DNA from: Planctomycetota bacterium
GTDB lineage: Bacteria; Planctomycetota; Planctomycetia; Planctomycetales; Planctomycetaceae
NCBI GenBank assembly: GCA_023429275.1
Contig: JAEYWB010000490.1
Span: 1 to 5,012, forward strand
Direction: 5' to 3'
Length of the DNA stretch: 5,012 nt
The translations under genes and the position numbers were made by a program. Positions 1 to 5,012 of the stretch are shown here, one piece after another. The notes below the pieces were generated by a model. The model did not search any database, had not been told where the DNA came from, and saw only the letters and a program-made list of their open reading frames with translations. Position 1 is the stretch's first letter; each line of letters opens with the position of its first letter.

Positions 1-80
1 GGTTAGAGGTGAGAGGTTAGAGACGGAGAGGAATCCCCCCAGCACCTCTCTAACCTCTCACCTCTCACCTCTAACCTCTA
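1..80. repeat. Heptad-phased inverted repeat, probably truncated by window edge
   Basis: The left arm (1-22) is three 7-base units, GGTTAGA, GGTGAGA, GGTTAGA, plus a G. The right arm (49-76) is the units TCTAACC, TCTCACC, TCTCACC, TCTAACC, followed by TCTA (77-80). Positions 8-22 pair perfectly with 48-62, and 1-14 pair perfectly with 63-76, so the arms differ by one extra TCTCACC unit and can slide in register. About 25 bases (23-47, including a run of six C) separate them. The trailing TCTA suggests that the left arm continues before base 1. The element begins five bases after the stop codon of the minus-strand gene, so its RNA could form a 3' hairpin that ends or protects that transcript; no U-tract follows within the window, so a standard intrinsic terminator is not supported. 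The structure is seen directly; the role is inferred. Confidence 0.85.
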
Positions 81-85
81 CGGGC

Positions 86-2284
86 CTATCGGCCGCTCTT
101 GCCGGTGGGAGCGTCAGCCGTGTCGGACCGGCTCGCGGCCGGGCCCGGCGGGGGCAGGTCGGCCATCGACACCGGCTTCGGCGGGAGGCCGGACTCATAG
201 CAGGCGGGAAAGTGGTAGTACGCAAGCTGCCGGGCCCGCCAGGTGGTCAAGACGTCGTGAAGACGCGTCGCGAGGTCGGGATGCGAACGCTTGAGGTCGT
301 TCGACTCGCCGCGGTCCGCCTGGAGATCGAACAGAGCGGTCTCTCCCGTGCGATAGTTGATGTGGTACTTCCATCGGCCCGCATACTGAACGGCGTCAGC
401 GTGCGCGGCGGCACTGTTGGCATGGAAGAAGAGGAGCCGCTCGTCGAGGGCCGGGCGGTCCTCCGCGAGCACGTCCCGTCCCTGGAAGCCGGGATGCGGC
501 TCCCAGCCGATCATTCCGCAGAGGGTCGGCAGGATGTCGACATGCTCAGTCGGATAGGACTCCTGCCGCGGCGCGAGGCGGGCTGGAATGTGGACCACGA
601 GCGCGGTGTGGATCACCGGCTCCACCGGCTCGCGGGCGTGGCCGACGCTGCCGTTCTCGTGGAACGCTTCGCCGTTCTCTCCGAGGACGACCAGAATCAC
701 GTCGTCGAGCCGGCCGAGTCGTTCGAGCGCCGCCACCATCCGGCCGATCTGCCGGTCGCAGTGATGAATGCCGTTGTAATACGCGTTCCGGACCTGCGGA
801 GTCTTCGCCGGCGGGTGGTACATGAAGCTGACGTCGTCATCAAGCTGGCTCGGCTGGAACGGGCATTCCGTCCCCTCCGGAAGCTCGTAAGGGAAATGCG
901 ACGACTGGAAGTTCATGCTGAGAAAGAATGGCTCGTCCGCTTCGTGACGCTCGCTCACCCAGCGGATCGCCGTATCCATCGTGTGGGAGTCTTCGAGTCG
1001 CCCCGCGGAGAGCGATCCGATCGCGATTTCGTGCGCGAACCCGGGGTCGCGGGACGAGATGTACGACTTCGCACCGCTCCGCTGGGCGTCATAGAACAGG
1101 TCGAGGTTCGGCGTCTCGAGGAACTGGTCCATGCTTCCCCAGGACTCGTTCTGGGAGGAAATGATCGCGGTTCGAAACCCGGCCTTCTTGAAGAGATCGA
1201 AGGCGAGCGTCTTGGGCCAGGGGTCTGCCTGGCGGTAGTAGTGGTGCCACCTCGTCCGCAGAGGGTACAGAGACGAGACGATGCAGACGTCGGCGTAGTC
1301 CGAATGCGTGCTCTGGGCGTAGGCGTTCGTGAAGTGGACTCCCTGGCGCGCGAGCCGGTTCAGGTGCGGCATGACCTCCTGCCCCTGATGGACGAGGTTC
1401 ACGACGTCGGCTCGGAGCGATTCGACCGCCAGGATGATGACGGAAGGGGGCTTCTCACCGGTCGACAACGGCGTGGGAGTCCAGGCTTCGGACTGGGCAC
1501 GCGGGACGAGCGTCTTCGGGGAAAGACAAGGTTCGATCGGTTCCGTCAGCAGGAGCTCGATCCCCGAGAGGGCCAGGGTCAGGGGCGGGTTCACGCTGTT
1601 CTTGAGAGCGTCGACCCGCATCATCTTGCGATGGCCGCTTTCGTCGTTTGCGACGAGCATCCCCGGGATCAGCAGGGCGACTGTCATTCCCTGCCAGAAG
1701 CGGACCGGATTGAGGACCGCGACCGCTGGCTCGCCGACAGTGGCCGCACCCGCATCAACCTGCCGCAGTGCGACATGGTTCCACGACTGACGACCGATCG
1801 TCCGTAGCAGCCAGGGGAAGGTGAGCAGCCCCGCGACGCCGCCGACAGCCAGGAGAGAGAGGGCGAACCGTTCCTGCACGGTCAGGTCCGACCAGATCGT
1901 TGCGGAGGGATTCACCGCAATGAACACGAAGCCTTCGATATTGGCAAAGCGGCCCGTCCGCAGATAGAGCCCCCAGCTGGCGATGTGCAGCAGGAGCGCC
2001 CCAGTCAGCACTGCGCCGACGGCGAACTCCGACGCGAGACCCGCCCCGCGGCCGAACCGCCCGCGGATTGCCTCGCACCCGCGTGCAAGCCCCCACACGA
2101 TCCAGCCGGCGGTCAGCCAGAACCAGGCGAAGTAGAGCGCCGTCAGCCAGGGGACGGGCCCCCCGGTGGAGTAAACGTGATGCGGGGCCTTCAGGAGGAG
2201 CAGTCCTTCGACGGTCGCCGCGAGGAGTATTCCCAGGGCGATCGCGGGGTTCGGAAAGACCTGCGAGAGAATCCGGCGCAACAT
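86..2284 (-). CDS. Membrane-anchored sulfatase/alkaline-phosphatase-fold protein, LtaS/MdoB-like
   Basis: This 732-residue protein has about five hydrophobic helices (near residues 12-31, 46-66, 84-108, 138-160, 197-213). Arg-rich loops after helices 2 and 4 place the following domain outside the membrane, the layout of lipoteichoic acid synthase LtaS and MdoB phosphoglycerol transferases. The catalytic-fold domain runs from about 279 to 690. Landmarks: VESLRAD at 287-293 (E288 matches the metal-binding Glu of LtaS); STHSD at 325-329 followed by SLYPL at 338-342; SSHFPY at 461-466 (like the LtaS NHYPF motif); LGENGEAFHENG at 534-545; HVDILPTL at 581-588; and ETALFDL at 648-654 near the end of the domain. 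There is no CxPSR formylglycine motif, so ordinary sulfatase activity is unlikely. By its 12-residue spacing to Y340, S328 sits at the nucleophile position; T326 is the alternative. The usual Asp-His or Asp-Asn metal pair is E536-N537. A Pro/Ala-rich tail (about 700-732) looks disordered. The ATG is the first possible start after an in-frame TAG; no clear Shine-Dalgarno sequence precedes it. The substrate is unknown. Fold and topology are well supported; activity is not. Confidence 0.9.
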   Translation of the reverse strand: MLRRILSQVFPNPAIALGILLAATVEGLLLLKAPHHVYSTGGPVPWLTALYFAWFWLTAGWIVWGLARGCEAIRGRFGRGAGLASEFAVGAVLTGALLLHIASWGLYLRTGRFANIEGFVFIAVNPSATIWSDLTVQERFALSLLAVGGVAGLLTFPWLLRTIGRQSWNHVALRQVDAGAATVGEPAVAVLNPVRFWQGMTVALLIPGMLVANDESGHRKMMRVDALKNSVNPPLTLALSGIELLLTEPIEPCLSPKTLVPRAQSEAWTPTPLSTGEKPPSVIILAVESLRADVVNLVHQGQEVMPHLNRLARQGVHFTNAYAQSTHSDYADVCIVSSLYPLRTRWHHYYRQADPWPKTLAFDLFKKAGFRTAIISSQNESWGSMDQFLETPNLDLFYDAQRSGAKSYISSRDPGFAHEIAIGSLSAGRLEDSHTMDTAIRWVSERHEADEPFFLSMNFQSSHFPYELPEGTECPFQPSQLDDDVSFMYHPPAKTPQVRNAYYNGIHHCDRQIGRMVAALERLGRLDDVILVVLGENGEAFHENGSVGHAREPVEPVIHTALVVHIPARLAPRQESYPTEHVDILPTLCGMIGWEPHPGFQGRDVLAEDRPALDERLLFFHANSAAAHADAVQYAGRWKYHINYRTGETALFDLQADRGESNDLKRSHPDLATRLHDVLTTWRARQLAYYHFPACYESGLPPKPVSMADLPPPGPAASRSDTADAPTGKSGR

Positions 2285-2326
2285 GAAGGTCGGCTCGACG
2301 TTGAGGGAGAGGACGCTGCAACCCTA

Positions 2327-2405
2327 GGTCACACCACGGGCGTGTTGCCGAAAGCCGACTCCCCGGCACCGTGAACCTCTCCAGTGTGACCGGCACGCCC
2401 GGCAC
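2327..2405. repeat. Cluster of short inverted and direct repeats
   Basis: GGTCACAC (2327-2334) is the perfect reverse complement of GTGTGACC (2384-2391). GGGCGTG (2338-2344) is the perfect reverse complement of CACGCCC (2394-2400). The two pairings interleave rather than nest. CCGGCAC also occurs three times as a direct repeat (2363-2369, 2390-2396, 2399-2405). The position, 43-121 bases upstream of the minus-strand start, would suit regulator binding sites. Arms of 7-8 bases in GC-rich DNA can arise by chance, so the functional reading is weak. Confidence 0.3.
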
Positions 2406-2451
2406 AGGCGGCACAACCGGCCGGGGGAGCCCTCCTCGCGGCCTAGAGCGG

Positions 2452-2499
2452 TCAGCGATCAGCTTTCAGCTTTCAGCAAACTGCTGACGGCTGACGGCT
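2452..2499. repeat. Heptad-phased inverted repeat of TCAGC/GCTGA units
   Basis: Four consecutive 7-base units, TCAGCGA, TCAGCTT, TCAGCTT and TCAGCAA (2452-2479), are followed after ACT by GCTGACG, GCTGACG and GCT (2483-2499). Each unit keeps a TCAGC or GCTGA core with two variable bases. TCAGC at 2473-2477 pairs with GCTGA at 2483-2487 around a five-base loop, and TCAGC at 2466-2470 pairs with GCTGA at 2490-2494, leaving 2-base mismatched steps between paired cores. The result is an imperfect hairpin with 7-base periodicity on both arms. It ends 98 bases before the plus-strand start codon. The sequence differs from the repeat at the window start but the design is the same. Its role is unknown; it resembles in style the short tandemly repeated heptanucleotides described from cyanobacteria. 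Confidence 0.8.
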
Positions 2500-2582
2500 A
2501 CTCACCGGAAGCCCCGGGTTTGTGCCGGATCGGTCCCGTCGCTCAAATGAGGCGTCCCGGCCGGCGAACTCCCGGCCACGGC

Positions 2583-2588
2583 AGGAGA
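2583..2588 (+). promoter_or_regulatory. Ribosome binding site deciding the start of the propeller gene
   Basis: AGGAGA lies nine bases before the ATG at 2598 and matches the Shine-Dalgarno core. It selects this ATG over the in-frame TTG at 2520 and ATG at 2547, which have no comparable motif and would add an Arg-rich extension of 26 or 17 residues ahead of an otherwise normal signal peptide. Confidence 0.8.
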
Positions 2589-2597
2589 ACCGACACA

Positions 2598-2663
2598 ATG
2601 CATCGAGCGAGATTGACCGTCGCCACCCTGGCCCTGTTCCTGGTCACAACGGCCGCCCGGGCC
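2598..2663 (+). other. Signal peptide of the propeller protein
   Basis: Residues 1-22 have a short Arg/His-containing n-region, a hydrophobic stretch (LTVATLALFLV) and a small-residue c-region ending ARA, followed by an acidic mature start ADDED. No lipobox Cys is present near the cleavage site, so the protein is expected to be released into the periplasm or outside rather than lipid-anchored. Confidence 0.85.
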
Positions 2664-4982
2664 GCCGACGACGAGGACCTTCCGGTCGAACTCTCCCAGT
2701 ACTACGGGTTCATGCCGGTCGAGATCTTCAAGCTCGAGAACCGGTCCCACTCGATGGTCGCCGGGGATTTCAATAACGACGGCAAAACCGACCTGGCGAT
2801 CGTCGACGACAGCCACAGTCGCATCGATCTTTTGATTCAGCGTCCCTCGGCCCCCTTGACGGAAGAGGCCCTGGCCAAGGTCAACGATATCCGCAGCCAC
2901 TGGCGGTTCGAGAAGCGAAAGCTCCCGGTCGACCGCGAGGTTCCCGCTCTCTCCGCGGCCGATCTCAACGGTGACGGGCGGACCGACCTCGTCTACTTCG
3001 GCAACCCGGACCGGCTCGTCGTCCGCTATCAGCCCGCGGCAGGCGACTGGACCGAGAAGAAAGAGTTCCGGCTGGCGGACGTGACCGCCGCGGCCTGGAC
3101 CGTCGCCGCCGGCGACCTCAACAACGACACACTCGCCGACGTCGCCGTCCTCGGCAAAAAGAGCACGTACGTCCTCTACCAGCAGAAGGACGGGACGCTC
3201 GCCACCCCGGTCGAGTTCCGGAACACCGGAGCGGACCTCGGGCTCGGGATGGTCCAGGATCTCGACGGCAACGGCCGGAACGACCTGTTCTACCTTGCAA
3301 AGGATCAGGACGAGCGGGTCCTCTGCGGACGACTCCAGGACTCCCGCGGCCTGCTCGGTCCCGAGATCCAGTTCGGTGTCAAGGATCCGCGGGGAGTGAC
3401 CCTGTACGACATCGATGGCCAGCCCGGGGCCGAAGTCCTCGCAATCGACGCGAAGACGAATCGTCTTCGCGTTCTGAAACTCAAGACGCCGCAGGCCCGT
3501 CCCGGCGAGCCGGCGACCCGCCTCGTGCAGTACGGTGTCGGGGGGGAAGGACGCGATACCGGGGAAGCGACGATCGGCGACATTGATGGAGACATGCTCC
3601 CCGATGTCATCGTCACGGTCCCCGGGGCTGCGCAGGTCATGGTGTTCCGCCAGCAGAAGAGCGGCGGGCTCGACCTGGGAACGGCATTCCCCAGCTACCT
3701 TGGAGCACAGCAGATCCGGATCGCCGAGCTCGATGGCCTTCCGGGCAATGAGGTGGTCGTCCTGAGCTCGAAGGAGAACACGCTCGGGATCGCCAAGTTC
3801 GACGAAGGCCGGCTCGGCTTCCCCGAGACGCTCGCCACCTCCGGAACGGTCGTGGCGTTCGACCTGGTCGACCTGGATGACGACGACCGGGAGGAAATCG
3901 TGGCTCTCTTCCAGGAGAAGGTCGGCCGCGGTCCGTCGAAGATCACGCTCGGCGCCGTGAAGCGGTCGGTCGCCGGGGAGTGGGAGCGCTTCAAGTTCCC
4001 CAACGACTCCACCGAGATCGAGATCAAGACGGAAGACGTTCCGACGAAGCTGATTTCGGCCGACGTCAACCAGGACGGCAAGAAGGACTTTCTCTGCCTC
4101 CTCGGCAACAAGCCGCCGCTCCTGTTCCTCACCGGCCCCAAGGGGGTGCCCGAACTGGTGACAATCTCGGGCGGGGTGCAGCTGGGCGACGTTGATGCGG
4201 GATCGATCGAAGTCGGGGTGCTGAACGAACCGGCCCTGCTGGTCGCGCAAGGGACTTTTGCCCGCAACCTCCGTCTCGACGAGAACAAGCGCTGGCAGGT
4301 CCGCGACCAGTTCAACTCGCTCGAGTCGAACACGAAGCTCAAGGGGGTGGCGACGATCGATCTCGACGGCCAGCCCGGGAACGAACTCGTCCTGGTCGAT
4401 ACCGGACTCGGCAAGCTTCGGATCCACCGCCGCGAGAAAGAGACCTACGTCCCCTGGCGGGAAATCGAGATCGGAAAGTTTCCCTACAAGTCCCTCGCCG
4501 TCGCGGACCTGAACAACGACCGCCGGGACGATCTCATCCTGTTCGGGGCCGGCCGGTTCGGCGTCCTCTACAGCGGCCAGACCGACTTCGAGCTCGACGA
4601 GCTCGCCACGTTCGAAAGCGCTCAGAAAGACGCGTTCCTGATGGACCTCGTCGCCGGCGACCTCAATGGCGACGGACGGAGCGACATCGCGATCCTCGAG
4701 TCCGAGAACCATACCGTCCAGCTCGTGACGCGGGCGGCGGACGGGAACATCAAGCTGGGCCTGAGCTTCAAGGTGTTCGAGGAGAAGCGGTTCCATGAGA
4801 GATCGCGCGGAGGCATTCAGCCGCGAGAGGGCCTCATCGCGGATGTCACCTCCGACGGACGGGCGGACCTTCTGCTCCTCTCGCACGACCGGATCCTGCT
4901 CTACCCGCAGGACACGGGCGAGCCGTTGCCGGTCGCGCCGAAGAAGGAACTCGGCGCCGTCGAGAAGCCGGCGAAGGAGTGA
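2598..4982 (+). CDS. Secreted FG-GAP/VCBS-repeat protein, probable double seven-bladed beta-propeller
   Basis: This 794-residue protein begins with a Sec signal peptide (Arg-containing n-region, hydrophobic core about 7-18, AxA-type cleavage predicted after A22). The rest is a repeat array of the FG-GAP/VCBS family, in which each propeller blade carries an Asp-rich loop that usually binds calcium. Loops start near residues 57, 122, 173, 221, 271, 328, 377, 425, 489, 531, 588, 637, 688 and 749. Clear examples are DFNNDGKTD (57-65), DLNGDGRTD (122-130) and DLNGDGRSD (688-696), each followed by a hydrophobic strand. The spacing is 42-65 residues, about one blade each. The loop at 531 is degraded. 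FGNP at 134-137 and FGAGRFG at 649-655 resemble the FG-GAP signature. No enzyme domain, membrane helix, sorting signal or dockerin is evident; the tail (about 771-794) is short, polar and Lys/Pro/Glu-rich. Family members act as extracellular binding or scaffold proteins, but the ligand cannot be told from sequence. The gene diverges from the sulfatase-fold gene. Whether a downstream gene follows is not visible. Confidence 0.93.
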   Translation: MHRARLTVATLALFLVTTAARAADDEDLPVELSQYYGFMPVEIFKLENRSHSMVAGDFNNDGKTDLAIVDDSHSRIDLLIQRPSAPLTEEALAKVNDIRSHWRFEKRKLPVDREVPALSAADLNGDGRTDLVYFGNPDRLVVRYQPAAGDWTEKKEFRLADVTAAAWTVAAGDLNNDTLADVAVLGKKSTYVLYQQKDGTLATPVEFRNTGADLGLGMVQDLDGNGRNDLFYLAKDQDERVLCGRLQDSRGLLGPEIQFGVKDPRGVTLYDIDGQPGAEVLAIDAKTNRLRVLKLKTPQARPGEPATRLVQYGVGGEGRDTGEATIGDIDGDMLPDVIVTVPGAAQVMVFRQQKSGGLDLGTAFPSYLGAQQIRIAELDGLPGNEVVVLSSKENTLGIAKFDEGRLGFPETLATSGTVVAFDLVDLDDDDREEIVALFQEKVGRGPSKITLGAVKRSVAGEWERFKFPNDSTEIEIKTEDVPTKLISADVNQDGKKDFLCLLGNKPPLLFLTGPKGVPELVTISGGVQLGDVDAGSIEVGVLNEPALLVAQGTFARNLRLDENKRWQVRDQFNSLESNTKLKGVATIDLDGQPGNELVLVDTGLGKLRIHRREKETYVPWREIEIGKFPYKSLAVADLNNDRRDDLILFGAGRFGVLYSGQTDFELDELATFESAQKDAFLMDLVAGDLNGDGRSDIAILESENHTVQLVTRAADGNIKLGLSFKVFEEKRFHERSRGGIQPREGLIADVTSDGRADLLLLSHDRILLYPQDTGEPLPVAPKKELGAVEKPAKE
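2766..4868 (+). repeat. Array of 14 Asp-rich propeller loops within the CDS
   Basis: Loop codons begin near 2766, 2961, 3114, 3258, 3408, 3579, 3726, 3870, 4062, 4188, 4359, 4506, 4659 and 4842. Most follow the pattern D-x-[DN]-x-[DN]-x-x-x-[DE] and then a hydrophobic strand. Three (3408, 3726, 4359) use a Pro-Gly variant ending in Glu: DIDGQPGAE, ELDGLPGNE and DLDGQPGNE. The one at 4188 (DVDAGSIEV) has lost most of the acidic ligands. The count of 14 fits two seven-bladed propellers, with the boundary near residues 400-415. Confidence 0.75.
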
Positions 4983-5012
4983 CGGAGTTTGACGCGACCA
5001 TCTCGGCGCGAC
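4983..5012. other. Downstream flank, nothing recognised
   Basis: The 30 bases after the TGA stop hold no hairpin with a T-tract, no ribosome binding site followed by a start codon, and no repeat matching those elsewhere in the window. Confidence 0.6.

Larger units (their letters stand above)
2285..2597. other. Divergent intergenic region, 313 bp
   Basis: This gap separates the start codons of two genes that point away from each other, so it must hold a promoter for each. I see no convincing -35/-10 pair on either strand, which is unsurprising for a GC-rich genome whose promoter consensus is poorly known. It does contain a cluster of short inverted and direct repeats (2327-2405), a heptad-phased inverted repeat (2452-2499), a small GC hairpin (GGCCGG at 2559-2564 with CCGGCC at 2572-2577, loop of 7) in the probable leader of the plus-strand gene, and that gene's ribosome binding site. 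Open frames crossing this gap look like extensions of shadow frames and have no recognisable protein features. Confidence 0.75.

Noticed and set aside
1..80. CRISPR array or standard intrinsic terminator
   Set aside because: The units are 7 bases, adjacent and inverted, with no spacers of CRISPR length. The hairpin is not followed by a T-tract on the gene strand within the window.
1259..1309. Classical formylglycine sulfatase
   Set aside because: No CxPSR or SxPSR-type motif occurs at the active-site position; five membrane helices and LtaS-like motifs fit the phosphoglycerol-transferase branch better.
212..1807. Plus-strand open frame of 531 codons across the membrane enzyme gene
   Set aside because: It is antisense to a gene with clear membrane helices and sulfatase-fold motifs. 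Its translation is Arg/Val/Glu-rich without domains, and no ribosome binding site was seen.
1755..2414. Minus-strand 219-codon frame overlapping the first part of the membrane enzyme gene and the intergenic region
   Set aside because: It is a frame-shifted shadow with an Arg/Pro-rich composition and no recognisable features; the overlapping frame encodes clear transmembrane helices.
2559..2577. GC hairpin in the leader of the propeller gene as a riboswitch or attenuator
   Set aside because: It is a single 6-base stem in very GC-rich sequence with no conserved riboswitch elements; chance occurrence is likely.
2520..2597. Upstream starts for the propeller gene at TTG 2520 or ATG 2547
   Set aside because: They would put an Arg/Pro-rich extension before the signal peptide, lack a ribosome binding site, and do not form a good twin-arginine motif. 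The ATG at 2598 has AGGAGA at proper spacing.
2502..4886. Minus-strand open frame of 794 codons antisense to the propeller gene
   Set aside because: It mirrors the plus-strand gene, has no recognisable domain or signal peptide, and its Asp/Glu/Val-rich repeats come from reading the complement of the GAC/GTC-rich propeller loops. Such long antisense frames are common in GC-rich genes.

Overview
The window is high-GC bacterial DNA with two large, divergently transcribed genes, both encoding envelope or secreted proteins. The organism is most likely a member of the Planctomycetota. This rests on the GC-rich codon use, a large exported FG-GAP/VCBS-repeat protein, a membrane-anchored sulfatase-fold protein, and heptad-phased inverted repeats between genes. 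It is an inference from style; no taxonomic marker is present.

Layout: positions 1-80 hold an inverted repeat built from 7-base units, probably cut by the window edge. Positions 86-2284 (minus strand) encode a 732-residue protein with five predicted membrane helices and an extracytoplasmic alkaline-phosphatase/sulfatase-fold domain of LtaS/MdoB type. Positions 2285-2597 are the divergent intergenic region, which must hold both promoters; it contains a second heptad-phased inverted repeat and some shorter inverted repeats. Positions 2598-4982 (plus strand) encode a 794-residue secreted protein with a signal peptide and 14 regularly spaced Asp-rich loops, which I read as two seven-bladed beta-propellers. 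The last 30 bases show nothing recognisable.

Functional reading: both products act outside the cytoplasmic membrane, one as a membrane-bound phospho- or sulfo-transfer/hydrolysis enzyme (or a derivative that has lost activity), the other as a calcium-binding propeller protein. Nothing in the sequence shows that they work together; head-to-head placement across 313 bp permits co-regulation but does not prove it. I see no tRNA, rRNA, CRISPR, transposase or phage gene. The most unusual points are the altered metal-site residues in the sulfatase-fold protein, the count of 14 propeller loops, and two heptad-phased inverted repeats that share one architecture but not one sequence.
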